DNA from: Lachnospiraceae bacterium
Lineage (GTDB): Bacteria > Bacillota > Clostridia > Lachnospirales > Lachnospiraceae
Assembly: GCA_910573755.1 (NCBI GenBank)
Contig: CAJTBO010000008.1
Coordinates: 62,001-126,000 of the forward strand
Reading direction: 5' to 3'
DNA: 64,000 nt
This document shows positions 51,360 to 59,476 of the stretch, piece by piece. Within the stretch, counting starts at the first letter, position 1. Every line of letters starts with the position of its first letter. The notes below the pieces were generated by a model. It was not told the origin of the DNA and did not search any database. It saw nothing but the letters and a program-made list of their open reading frames with translations. The position numbers were made by a program, and so were the translations under genes.

Positions 51360-53491
51360 AAAAGATATCGGGAAAGACGGTTTTCGGGCTGGATATAGGA
51401 ACCAGAAGTATTGTCGGGACAGTGGGCTATAAAAAGGGCGATGAGTTTTACTGTATCGCCCAGCGGGTCAAAGAGCATGAGACAAGATCCATGCTGGACG
51501 GGCAGATCCATGACATCGGGCAGGTGGGGCAGACCATCACGGAAGTGAAGGAGGAACTGGAAGAGGCTGTTGGAATGGAGCTTACCGAAGTCTGCATTGC
51601 TGCGGCAGGGCGTGTCCTTCGGACAGCTACGGTACACAGTGACCTGGAGTTTTCGGAAAGCAGAGAAGTGACTGTGGAGGATGTCTACAACCTGAAATCC
51701 ATGGCGATCGAGAAGGCCTACGAGGAATTTACTTCGGAGGAGGATGCCGCCATGTCCTTTTACTGTGTGGGAAATTCCGTGATCCGTTATTATATGAATA
51801 ACTATCCCATCGGCAATCCCGAGGGGCACAAGGCGTCCGTGATCGGCGCAGACCTGATCGCCACCTTTTTGCCGGAGGATGTTATCGACGGGCTTTATAA
51901 AGCGGTGGAGATCGCAGGACTCCGGGTGGCAAGCCTGACGCTGGAGCCTATCGCCGCGATCCAGGTCGCCATTCCGAAGAATTACAGGATGCTGAACCTG
52001 GCGCTTGTGGATGTGGGAGCGGGGACTTCCGATATCTGCATCACGAATGACGGCAGTATCATTGCCTACGGTATGATCCCGCTGGCAGGGGATTCCCTGA
52101 CGGAAGTGATCGCGAAGGAATGCCTTGTGGATTTCGCGGGAGCGGAAGCGATCAAGAAGCAGATCGGCGAAAAGGAAGAGGTGGAGTACGAAGATATTAT
52201 GGGGCTTCCCCAGACCATGAAAAGCGCGGACCTGCTTCATGTGCTTGAGCCTTATATCAACAGGCTGGCGGACGAGGCGGCGGAAAAAATACTGGAACTG
52301 AACGGAGACAAGCCTGTCAGCGCCGTGTTTGTAGTCGGCGGCGGCGGGAAGATACCCGGTTATACGGATAAACTGGCGGAAAAGATCGGTATTCAGAGCC
52401 AGCGTTCTGCGCTCCGGGGAAAAGAAGTGATGGGGAATATCATTTTTTCGGAAGAGGTCGAAAAGGATTCCACACTTGTGACACCCCTCGGGATCTGTCT
52501 GAATTATTATGAACAGAACAATAATTTTATTGTTGTGACATTTAACGAGAAAAGGATCAAGCTGTATGATAATGATAAGCTTTCCGTGGTGGATGCAGCC
52601 ATGCAGGCGGATTTTTCCAATGAACTGCTGTTTCCGCGCCGCGGGAAGGAGCTTCGTTTTACGGTGAATAAGAAGGCAAGGACTGTAAAGGGACAGCTCG
52701 GAGAGGCGGCAGTTATCAGGATCGGCGGGCGGGAAGCCAACATTTATGCGCCGATCCATGAAAATGACGTGATCCGGGTAAAGGAATCCACGGAAGGGGC
52801 GCCGGGCAGCATGGTGATCGGTTCCCTGCCGGAATTTCGGGATATCATATCGGTTCAGGTGCAGGAAAAACGTCTGGATGTGCCGAAATATGCCCGGGTG
52901 AACGGTTCCTATCAGCTGGCATCCTACAGCATTCAGCAGGGAGACGATATTGAAGTGCTGGATTACTGTACGGTGGGACAGCTTCTTGAGTTTATGGATA
53001 TTCTGCTGCCGGAGGATAAGGTGATTCTGGTAAACCATAAGCCGGCGGACCGGGAGACAAGGGTTTATGAGAATTATCTGGTAAGTTTTGCGGAGAAATC
53101 CGAACTCGAGGCGGCGGAGGCGGAAAAACTCCGGGCGCTGAGAGAGGCGGAAGAGGAAAGACGCCGGAATCTGTATGAGAGGGCAGGTGTGCAGGATTTT
53201 TATGAGGACGTGGAACCGGAGAAGGAAGAGGATGAAGAAGAGAAGGAAGCGGATACCGCTGCGACGGAACCCGTAAAAGAACCTCTTTCCATTTCCATTA
53301 CCGTCATGGTGAACGGCGCGCCGGTGATACTTACCGGAAAGCGGGAGTATGTTTTTGTAGACGTATTCAACTTTATAGATTTTGATCTTTCCACCGCGAA
53401 GGGAGTCCTTGTGACGACAGTGAACGGCGCGGCGGCACAGTATATGCAGCCTTTAAAGGCCGGGGATGTGCTGGAGATATACTGGAAATAG
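51347..53491 (+). CDS. Long FtsA-like (actin-fold) ATPase
   Basis: This 714-residue protein has an N-terminal FtsA/PilM-type actin fold (about 8-375): phosphate 1 GLDIGTRSIVGTVG, the 1C-like insertion (ELTEVCIAAAGRVLRTA), phosphate 2 LALVDVGAGTSDICI and VVGGGGKIPGYTDKLAE. Classical FtsA is about 420 residues. Here a second half (about 380-714) is added, with beta-rich segments, a Glu-rich coiled region (about 585-640) and a final small beta domain (VNGAPVILTGKREYVFVDVF). No C-terminal amphipathic FtsA helix is visible. It may organise cell-wall or division machinery, but neighbours (coaE, a metallohydrolase) do not tell. The GTG start follows GGAGG and overlaps coaE. Confidence 0.85.
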   Translation: MAKVKKISGKTVFGLDIGTRSIVGTVGYKKGDEFYCIAQRVKEHETRSMLDGQIHDIGQVGQTITEVKEELEEAVGMELTEVCIAAAGRVLRTATVHSDLEFSESREVTVEDVYNLKSMAIEKAYEEFTSEEDAAMSFYCVGNSVIRYYMNNYPIGNPEGHKASVIGADLIATFLPEDVIDGLYKAVEIAGLRVASLTLEPIAAIQVAIPKNYRMLNLALVDVGAGTSDICITNDGSIIAYGMIPLAGDSLTEVIAKECLVDFAGAEAIKKQIGEKEEVEYEDIMGLPQTMKSADLLHVLEPYINRLADEAAEKILELNGDKPVSAVFVVGGGGKIPGYTDKLAEKIGIQSQRSALRGKEVMGNIIFSEEVEKDSTLVTPLGICLNYYEQNNNFIVVTFNEKRIKLYDNDKLSVVDAAMQADFSNELLFPRRGKELRFTVNKKARTVKGQLGEAAVIRIGGREANIYAPIHENDVIRVKESTEGAPGSMVIGSLPEFRDIISVQVQEKRLDVPKYARVNGSYQLASYSIQQGDDIEVLDYCTVGQLLEFMDILLPEDKVILVNHKPADRETRVYENYLVSFAEKSELEAAEAEKLRALREAEEERRRNLYERAGVQDFYEDVEPEKEEDEEEKEADTAATEPVKEPLSISITVMVNGAPVILTGKREYVFVDVFNFIDFDLSTAKGVLVTTVNGAAAQYMQPLKAGDVLEIYWK

Positions 53492-53533
53492 GGAAATTCT
53501 GAGAATGTGACAGAAAAGATGAGAAAGGACGGC

Positions 53534-53602
53534 GTGCACTGCAGTGGTGTATGCGGAACTGGAAAAACAGTGTGCACTGCAGTGGTGCATGCGGAACTGG
53601 AA
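53534..53602 (+). repeat. Two 31-base direct repeats containing a palindrome
   Basis: The unit GTGCACTGCAGTGGTGTATG... at 53534-53564 recurs at 53572-53602 with one change. Its centre CACTGCAGTG is a perfect palindrome. The pair lies between the FtsA-like gene and the metallohydrolase gene. It is either a recent tandem duplication or two operator sites. Confidence 0.8.
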
Positions 53603-53613
53603 TAGGAAAACAA

Positions 53614-54414
53614 ATGAGAATGTGCAGTATTGCCAGCGGGAGCAGCGGCAATTGTATTTACGCCGGATCTGATACCACCCATATTCTGATCGATACGGGT
53701 ATCAGTAAAAAGCGGACGGAGGAAGGGCTTGCGGGGCTGGAGTTGTCTCTGCGGGATATAGACGGTATTTTTATCACCCATGAACATGCGGACCATATAC
53801 AGGGGCTGGGCGTGATTTCGCGGAAGTATCAGATACCTGTTTATTGTACCGAGGGGACAAAGCGGGCGATATTATCAGACAAACGGATAGGGGACATGGA
53901 TGAGGCGCTGTTTCAGACGGTGCGGCCGGATCAGAAATATTCGGTAAAGGATATGGTCATTACGCCGATCAGGATCAGCCATGATGCGGCGGAGCCGACG
54001 GCTTTTAAAATCAGCCACGGGAGACAAAGAGGCGCCGTGGTGACGGATCTGGGCGTCTACAACGATTATATCGTGGAACATTTAAAGGATCTGGATATTT
54101 TATATCTGGAAGCCAATCATGATGTGAATATGCTGCAGGTTGGGCCATATCCTTATCCCTTGAAGCAGAGGATACTGGGGGAGCGGGGGCATCTTTCCAA
54201 CGAAGCTTCGGGGCAGCTTCTCTGCAGGATTTTACATGATCACATAAAGGCGATTGTGCTTTCCCATTTAAGCAAGGAAAACAACCTGCCGGAGCTTGCC
54301 TATGAGACGGTGCGGACGGAAGTGACGATGTCGGAACTGCCCTATAAGGGCGGAGATTTTCCTCTGTATGTGGCAAAAAGGAGCGAACTTTCGGAGGTAA
54401 TCTGTATTTCATAA
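53614..54414 (+). CDS. Metallo-beta-lactamase-fold hydrolase (YycJ/WalJ-type)
   Basis: This 266-residue hydrolase has the MBL metal motif FITHEHADHIQGL, with ligands H-x-H-x-D-H. Other parts are IASGSSGNCIYAG at the start, IRISHDAAEPTAFKISHG, GAVVTDLGVYNDYIVEHL, EANHDVNMLQVGPYP and VLSHLSKENNLPELA. This pattern belongs to the YycJ subfamily, often in the WalRK operon and linked to nuclease activity. No walR/walK is present here. ATG 53614 begins right after the second 31-base repeat. The longer frame is open to 53551 but runs through that repeat. Confidence 0.9.
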   Translation: MRMCSIASGSSGNCIYAGSDTTHILIDTGISKKRTEEGLAGLELSLRDIDGIFITHEHADHIQGLGVISRKYQIPVYCTEGTKRAILSDKRIGDMDEALFQTVRPDQKYSVKDMVITPIRISHDAAEPTAFKISHGRQRGAVVTDLGVYNDYIVEHLKDLDILYLEANHDVNMLQVGPYPYPLKQRILGERGHLSNEASGQLLCRILHDHIKAIVLSHLSKENNLPELAYETVRTEVTMSELPYKGGDFPLYVAKRSELSEVICIS

Positions 54415-54457
54415 CGGGAAGGGCAGCTGAATCCCGAAATATTACAAAGGAAAAAAG

Positions 54458-55354
54458 ATGAATCTCGAGACAGAATTAAAAGAAAAACTGGTATGTCTGG
54501 CGGAGTGCCGGATCGATCCGGAAACCTGGAGTGATTGGTGGAAAGTTCATGCCGGAGAAGTTAAAAAAATGGTTTCCTGCAGCGATTTCAGATATTTGGA
54601 TCGTGTGCCTGGCCGGTATGGATCATATAGCTATATGGTAAAATGCCAGCAGGGGGCGGAAAGATATCTGACGAAGGCAGAGATACCTTTTTGTCATTCG
54701 GATATTTATTCCAGGAGAGCGGATGAGGAATGCAGGCTTTATAACGAAGAGTTGGAACAGAAGCGCATTGCGGAGCAGGAGGAAGAGCAGAAGCGGCAGG
54801 AAATGAAAAGGCGTGAGATAGAAAAACTTTCCGGCTGTCACATTTTGGTCGGCGGTAAGTCTACAGGGATCAGGACACTGCCGCTTGGCGCGGAGAATGC
54901 GGAGATTATAAAGCTGCTGATTGAATGGACAGAACTTCTGGCAAAAGAAAAGTACAGGGAAGCGTTTGAAATGTTCCAGCATTACAATCATGAACTGGAT
55001 TGGACGCCGGAACTGCTGGAATCCGCCGTGTACGGTTATGGATGCCCGGGCTATACGAGAGAGGAAGCAGAAAGGGAGTTTGGCTCAAGCGACTATAAAA
55101 TAACTTCGCTTCTGGAAAATCCCGAGAAGGATGAAATTTTGATGCAGATTGATATCGAGTATGGTATTTTATCAGAGAAGGATGCAGAGATGCGATGCCT
55201 TACTGGGACGGATTATGAGAATATCATAGGGGACATCCATTATTCTGATGTGCCGTTAAACGGTGAGCGGAGTGATCTGACAGCAATATTTTATATCAAA
55301 AGGGTGGATACGGAAAATATAACGCTGTCTTTTTATGATCTGCATGTTATGTGA
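54458..55354 (+). CDS. Hypothetical soluble protein in an immunity-like cluster
   Basis: I do not recognise this 298-residue protein. It starts with a helical segment (LETELKEKLVCLAECRIDPE). A Glu/Arg-rich coiled stretch follows (about 92-130; LEQKRIAEQEEEQKRQEMKR). The C-terminal domain (about 140-298) is acidic, with HYNHELDWTPELLESAV, YTREEAEREFGSSDYKITSL and DYENIIGDIHYSDVPLNGER. The last half resembles immunity-type proteins found downstream of polymorphic toxins in layout only. No signal peptide or membrane segment is seen. The DUF6881 gene follows after 21 bases, so the two are probably expressed together. Confidence 0.6.
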   Translation: MNLETELKEKLVCLAECRIDPETWSDWWKVHAGEVKKMVSCSDFRYLDRVPGRYGSYSYMVKCQQGAERYLTKAEIPFCHSDIYSRRADEECRLYNEELEQKRIAEQEEEQKRQEMKRREIEKLSGCHILVGGKSTGIRTLPLGAENAEIIKLLIEWTELLAKEKYREAFEMFQHYNHELDWTPELLESAVYGYGCPGYTREEAEREFGSSDYKITSLLENPEKDEILMQIDIEYGILSEKDAEMRCLTGTDYENIIGDIHYSDVPLNGERSDLTAIFYIKRVDTENITLSFYDLHVM

Positions 55355-55375
55355 CGGCGTGTCTGGTGAGGTATT

Positions 55376-55690
55376 GTGGAATACATAAAATTGTGGTGGA
55401 AACATGAATTTGACAACGAACCTGCGATCATTCTTTATGAGGTAGATTCAGGTAATGAGCGGCTGGCGGTCAGATCTGTTGATATTTATAAAGACGGAAG
55501 CACTAAAAATATAAATGATCTTTATGAAGAAGCCATAGAGATAACGCCGATTCCTACAGTGGAAGAGTTTAATGCCCATATATGGGGAGAGGAATTTCTG
55601 GCATCTCCGATAAGCAGGCAGGAGTTTGAAAAAATATGGGAGGATCATTTTTACCGGGAGGAACAAAAGCAGGAAAATGGCGGAATGTAA
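55376..55690 (+). CDS. DUF6881-type (immunity-like) protein
   Basis: This 104-residue protein has the DUF6881 pattern: an N-terminal MEYIKLWWKHEFDNEPAIIL, RLAVRSVDIYKDGS, the PIPTVEEFNAH region and ISRQEFEKIWE at the end. DUF6881 proteins are frequent among toxin-immunity loci (recalled). No cognate toxin is encoded in the window, so it may be an orphan immunity gene. The GTG at 55376 follows GGTGAGGTATT. Confidence 0.75.
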   Translation: MEYIKLWWKHEFDNEPAIILYEVDSGNERLAVRSVDIYKDGSTKNINDLYEEAIEITPIPTVEEFNAHIWGEEFLASPISRQEFEKIWEDHFYREEQKQENGGM

Positions 55691-55793
55691 GGAGTGATAG
55701 AAATGTCAGGTGTACAGATTTATCAGAGGATAAAATATAATATATTAACTATAAAGTAATAAGTAAAACAGAGCAAAAGCGAGGAGAAATATT

Positions 55794-56066
55794 ATGAAAA
55801 AGACGATCATTACGGTGGTAGGAAAAGACACTGTTGGTATTATCGCGAAGGTTTGTACCTATCTGGCGGAAAACGGAATCAATATTCTGGATATTTCCCA
55901 GACCATCGTGCAGGGATATTTTAATATGATGATGATAGTGGATACCGCCAAAGCTTCCAAGAGATCGGCGGAAATCTCAGAGGAATTGAAGGAACTTGGC
56001 GTGGAGATCGGCGTAGTCATCAAATGCCAGAAGGAAGAGATTTTCGATATGATGCACAGGATCTGA
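55794..56066 (+). CDS. ACT-domain protein (UPF0237 type)
   Basis: This 90-residue single-domain protein starts KKTIITVVGKDTVGIIAKVC and has ILDISQTIVQGYFNMMMIVD, the standard pattern of stand-alone ACT regulators. It probably binds an amino acid. It precedes the PFL-family gene by 68 bases, a pairing that recurs in many Firmicutes, so it may control that protein. GAGGAGAAATATT precedes the ATG. Confidence 0.92.
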   Translation: MKKTIITVVGKDTVGIIAKVCTYLAENGINILDISQTIVQGYFNMMMIVDTAKASKRSAEISEELKELGVEIGVVIKCQKEEIFDMMHRI

Positions 56067-56134
56067 GAATAAATAACAGCGGCATATACGGCAGGACCGC
56101 TGCAGAAGCGGAATGATGAAAGGAATTTCGGGAT

Positions 56135-57499
56135 ATGATCAATTTTTTTGAAGTGGCAGAAACCAATGAAATGATAGATAAAGAAAATCTGGATGTCCGC
56201 ACGATCACGCTGGGCATCTCTCTTTTGGACTGTATCGACGCAGATCTGGAGAAATGTAAGGAAAAGATCTATCAGAAGATCAAAAAGGCAGCCGGTAATC
56301 TGGTGGCGACCGGGGAAGAGATTTCGAGAGAATTCGGAATCCCGATCGTGAATAAAAGGATATCCCTCACGCCGATCGCACTGGCAGGAGGCGCCTGCTG
56401 CCGGACGCCGGAGGATTTTGTATCCATAGCGAAGGTGCTGGATCAGGCGGCGCATGAGGTCGGCGTAAACTTTATCGGCGGTTATTCCGCCCTTGTGGCA
56501 AAAGGGATGACAAAAGCGGATCAACTCCTGATGGAATCCATCCCCGAAGCGCTTGCCTGTACGGAACGGGTGTGCAGCAGCGTCAATCTGGGTTCCACCC
56601 GCACCGGCATCAATATGGATGCGGTGCGGATGATGGGCGGTATCATCAAAAAAGCCGCGGAACTGACGAAAGAGAGAGATTCCATGGGCTGTACGAAGCT
56701 GGTGGTATTCTGCAACGCGCCGGATGACAATCCGTTTATGGCTGGAGCGTTTCACGGTGTGACGGAGGCGGACCAGATCATAAATGTCGGTGTAAGCGGC
56801 CCCGGCGTTGTAAAGACTGCACTGGAAAAAGTGCGGGGCGAGAACTTTGAAGTGCTCTGTGAGACGATCAAAAAGACAGCCTTTAAAGTGACGAGAGTGG
56901 GACAGCTTGTGGCAAAGGAGGCATCGAGACGTATGCAGGTGCCTTTCGGCATTGTGGATCTGTCGCTGGCTCCTACACCGGCTATCGGGGATTCTGTGGC
57001 GGATATTCTCTGCGAGATCGGTCTGGAGAGAGCGGGAGCACCGGGGACGACGGCTGCCCTTGCACTGCTCAATGATCAGGTGAAAAAGGGCGGTGTGATG
57101 GCTTCCTCTTATGTGGGCGGTCTTTCCGGTGCTTTTATCCCGGTCAGTGAGGATCAGGGGATGATCGATGCGGTGCAGGCGGGAGCGCTGACGCTGGAAA
57201 AACTGGAAGCAATGACCTGTGTCTGTTCCGTGGGGCTGGATATGATCGCTGTTCCGGGCGATACAAAGGAAACGACCATTGCAGGTATTATTGCGGATGA
57301 GATGGCAATCGGCATGATAAACCAGAAGACCACCGCGGTCAGGATCATTCCGGTGATCGGTAAAGGGGTCGGAGAGAATGTGGAGTTCGGCGGGCTGCTC
57401 GGGCATGCACCGATCATGCCGGTAAATTCCTTCGGGTGTGATCGTTTTGTGAACAGAGGCGGCAGGATACCTGCGCCGATCCACAGTTTTAAAAATTAA
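56135..57499 (+). CDS. PFL-family protein (UPF0210/DUF711)
   Basis: This 454-residue cytosolic protein belongs to the PFL-like UPF0210 family, whose reaction is not established. Recognisable pieces are [13 protein letters not shown] at about 26, [59 protein letters not shown] and [20 protein letters not shown] near the end. The length is normal. It is encoded just after an ACT-domain protein, and the two probably form an operon. The start at ATG 56135 has GAAAGGAATTTCGGG upstream. Confidence 0.93.
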   Translation: MINFFEVAETNEMIDKENLDVRTITLGISLLDCIDADLEKCKEKIYQKIKKAAGNLVATGEEISREFGIPIVNKRISLTPIALAGGACCRTPEDFVSIAKVLDQAAHEVGVNFIGGYSALVAKGMTKADQLLMESIPEALACTERVCSSVNLGSTRTGINMDAVRMMGGIIKKAAELTKERDSMGCTKLVVFCNAPDDNPFMAGAFHGVTEADQIINVGVSGPGVVKTALEKVRGENFEVLCETIKKTAFKVTRVGQLVAKEASRRMQVPFGIVDLSLAPTPAIGDSVADILCEIGLERAGAPGTTAALALLNDQVKKGGVMASSYVGGLSGAFIPVSEDQGMIDAVQAGALTLEKLEAMTCVCSVGLDMIAVPGDTKETTIAGIIADEMAIGMINQKTTAVRIIPVIGKGVGENVEFGGLLGHAPIMPVNSFGCDRFVNRGGRIPAPIHSFKN

Positions 57500-57601
57500 C
57501 GGGATTTTTAGGATGTGAGCGGGAAAAATAATTAAACCGGATAAGTACGCTCAATATAACCTGATTGATAAAATAAATGAAGCTGGAAACCGGAGAACTT
57601 T

Positions 57602-57774
57602 ATGGGATCAGGCAACACCAAGCCGACCGCCGAGAGGAAAACGCTCAATCAGCGGTATCTTGCATTGAAAGAGGAAGTGAAAGAAGCGGAGAAAATCAGA
57701 AAGAGCGTTTACGGTACTTGCGGCAGGAACAGCGGGAACAGCAAACCCGCAGAAAACAGGATATGGAGCGGTAA
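57602..57774 (+). pseudogene. Relaxase C-terminal remnant with frameshift
   Basis: One frame reads TAERKTLNQRYLALKEEVKE and AEKIRKSVYG. The next continues LRQEQREQQTRRKQDMER to a stop at 57774. Together they match the C-terminus of Lachnospiraceae-element relaxases as I remember it (...KSVYSILRQEQREQQ...). A one-base deletion or two-base insertion lies between about 57700 and 57725. Only the tail remains, so it cannot nick DNA. A terminator follows directly. Confidence 0.6.
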
Positions 57775-57777
57775 CAG

Positions 57778-57826
57778 ACAGGGCGGCGGGATAGTCAATG
57801 CCTATCACCACCGCCCTGTTTTTGTT
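57778..57826 (+). terminator. Terminator of the relaxase remnant
   Basis: ACAGGGCGG pairs with CCGCCCTGT around a 24-base loop and is followed by TTTTTGTTTTTT. It is a strong intrinsic terminator, and on the opposite strand could end the 57855 gene's transcription. Confidence 0.8.
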
Positions 57827-57854
57827 TTTTATCAGCCCGACAAATTGAAATCTG

Positions 57855-58061
57855 TCAACTCATCTTATTAAAAATAACCGTTTGTTCTTTTATTGATATT
57901 TTTCCTACTTGATAGCCGTACTCTGTAAGTTCCTTTTTGTATTTTAGAAAAGAGTGGTCTATCGGTATCCCTGCAATATTCTGTATTTCTTCAAAACTCA
58001 ATTTAAAAGACTGACTTCCGTTATTTTTCACGTATTCCCATAAAGCGCCGTATTTGCCCAT
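57855..58061 (-). CDS. Small conserved-looking protein (DUF7662-like)
   Basis: This 68-residue soluble protein reads YGALWEYVKNNGSQSFKLSF, EEIQNIAGIPIDHSFLKYKK and a basic C-terminus. Its LSFEEIQNIAGIPI stretch resembles the EI..ILGF.LP pattern of DUF7662-like small proteins of mobile elements. AAAAGGAGCAAAACACA precedes the ATG. It is part of the third mobilization scar, opposite to the relaxase remnant. Its function is unknown. Confidence 0.7.
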   Translation of the reverse strand: MGKYGALWEYVKNNGSQSFKLSFEEIQNIAGIPIDHSFLKYKKELTEYGYQVGKISIKEQTVIFNKMS

Positions 58062-58097
58062 TGTGTTTTGCTCCTTTTAAATCCCGGTTTACCAGTT

Positions 58098-58202
58098 TGT
58101 ACCGGGGAGAATTATACCATAGCCAATTACGAAAAACAATCCCCGTTCTATGTCCGTTCCGACTATCCGGACCGTCTGCACTGCTTCGGCGGCTATTGGT
58201 AG
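58098..58202 (+). pseudogene. Fragment of an unidentified mobile-element gene
   Basis: An open stretch reads TGENYTIANYEKQSPFYVRS, then DYPDRLHCFGGYW and stop. It has coding character and lies beside the relaxase scar. It has no start codon and an upstream inverted repeat (CCCGGT/ACCGGG at 58083-58105), so it is a broken piece rather than a full gene. Confidence 0.35.
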
Positions 58203-58344
58203 GTTTTGCGGTGGTGAGAGATATTTAACTCTCTTTTCGGAATTGTGTACCTATAGAAAATGAGCTTATAAACAGATATTGCAAGCAGTAGACATATATT
58301 TTATAATCAAATAAATAAATCGGGATTGATAGGAGGCACTGTGC

Positions 58345-58788
58345 ATGAGAAAAATATTAGAAATCCCCCCAATAAATGAAAATGACATAGACAAGGTTTC
58401 AAAAGTAATTGATATTATCGCAAATAATTTAGACAAGGATTGTACAAACCAATTGAATGAATTACAAAGTCTGACCGGGAAGTCCCATTCGGTAGAAGAA
58501 TTTGCGGAGTATTGGGGGTGGACTGATTTGGATAGTCTGGTAAGAATCACATTAATGCCAGAACCGCCATGTGTGAGCGATTTGGACAGATCAGAATTAG
58601 AAATAATCATAGGAATTATAAAGGAAGCTTTTCTATCTGGGGAGGACGATAAAGGAGAATATTACATCGAATTACTGCAAAAATCCATGTCAGTACCAGA
58701 TGTAATGGACTGCATAATATCAGGTCAGGATGTGAAAGCTATCGCGGACAAAATATTATCGGCTAAAAATAATGTAATTTTTTTGTAG
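58345..58788 (+). CDS. Hypothetical small acidic protein
   Basis: I do not recognise this 147-residue protein. It is largely helical (INENDIDKVSKVIDIIANNL; SELEIIIGIIKEAFLSGED), with SHSVEEFAEYWGWTDLDSLV in the middle. No signal peptide or membrane segment is seen. AGGAGGCAC precedes the ATG. The helical, acidic character and position next to a mobile scar would suit an immunity protein, but nothing in the sequence proves that. It is AT-richer than the core genes. Confidence 0.6.
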   Translation: MRKILEIPPINENDIDKVSKVIDIIANNLDKDCTNQLNELQSLTGKSHSVEEFAEYWGWTDLDSLVRITLMPEPPCVSDLDRSELEIIIGIIKEAFLSGEDDKGEYYIELLQKSMSVPDVMDCIISGQDVKAIADKILSAKNNVIFL

Positions 58789-59129
58789 AGGAGAGTAAGA
58801 TAACTCCAAGTTTTAAGCAATGGGAACACATTTCCGAAAAGGGAGATATTTAAAAACAAAATACAACAATTATTAAATTCCTTGAAATATATGAAATTTC
58901 AATTCCGGTTTGAAAAGTTGTCGGGTGGGTGTAAATCAGTGATCCTGTGTGAAATATGCATTGTTCTTCAAATTTTAAGCAGTAGGTACTAATAAATCCA
59001 TAGACAGAAGGAAAAAATATAAGGCAGCAAGTGCCGGATGCAGAAATGTGTCCGGTATTTATGTGTTCGTAAACCGAAACAGAGAGAATGCACTTGACAG
59101 AATGGGTTTTAATTGTTATATTTAAATCG
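58789..59129. other. AT-rich intergenic stretch
   Basis: No gene, terminator or promoter is convincing in these 341 bases. The reading frames seen on the minus strand arise from the heptamer array just downstream. Confidence 0.4.
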
Positions 59130-59241
59130 TAAGTAGTAAGTAATAAGTGATAAGTGATAAGTGATAAGTGATAAGTGATAAGTGATAAGTGATAAGTGAT
59201 AAGTGATGAGTGATAAGCGGTGAGTGATAAGCAGTAAGCGG
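59130..59241. repeat. Heptamer tandem array, 16 units of TAAGTGA
   Basis: The array is exactly 112 bases. Units 3-11 (59144-59206) are perfect TAAGTGA; outer units are variants (TAAGTAG, TAAGTAA, TGAGTGA, TAAGCGG, TAAGCAG). It lies 236 bases upstream of the next gene. The graded divergence at the edges and identity in the centre point to repeated slippage or unequal exchange. Confidence 0.95.
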
Positions 59242-59476
59242 AAAACTCAAATAGATATATCATGAGTAATGAGCAGAAGAGGGGGAGCGAAAGGCAATAA
59301 GATCAGCAAAGAACAAAACTGTAAGTCACAAAAAGAAAGCAGGAAAACAAGAAAGCAAAAAACGAAAAATGATTGAAATATTCAATCCGCAGGTTTGTGT
59401 CCGCGCGGCATTCGCGAACCTGTGATCAGACTTCGAAGCAGTAGACCGGGTCAAAAGCCGCGCAGAAAAGAGGGAA
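59242..59476. other. Leader between heptamer array and hypothetical gene
   Basis: It has a purine-rich part (AGCAGAAGAGGGGGAGCG) and a hairpin-like CAGGTT...AACCTG element around 59391-59423. No protein gene is evident. Confidence 0.4.

Noticed and set aside
51344-53038. 564-residue minus-strand open frame opposite the FtsA-like gene
   Set aside because: It is the shadow of a conserved ATPase gene; no recognisable domain or start signal is seen.
55859-57484. 541-residue minus-strand open frame opposite the ACT and PFL genes
   Set aside because: It spans two conserved genes and the gap between them; the product is His/Arg-rich and lacks family features.
59130-59241. CRISPR array
   Set aside because: Units are 7 bases with no spacers and no cas genes nearby.
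58850-59263. Minus-strand frame with repeated SLITYHL-type blocks
   Set aside because: The repeats are just the translated heptamer array; seven-base units cycle through three frames and give a false repeat protein.
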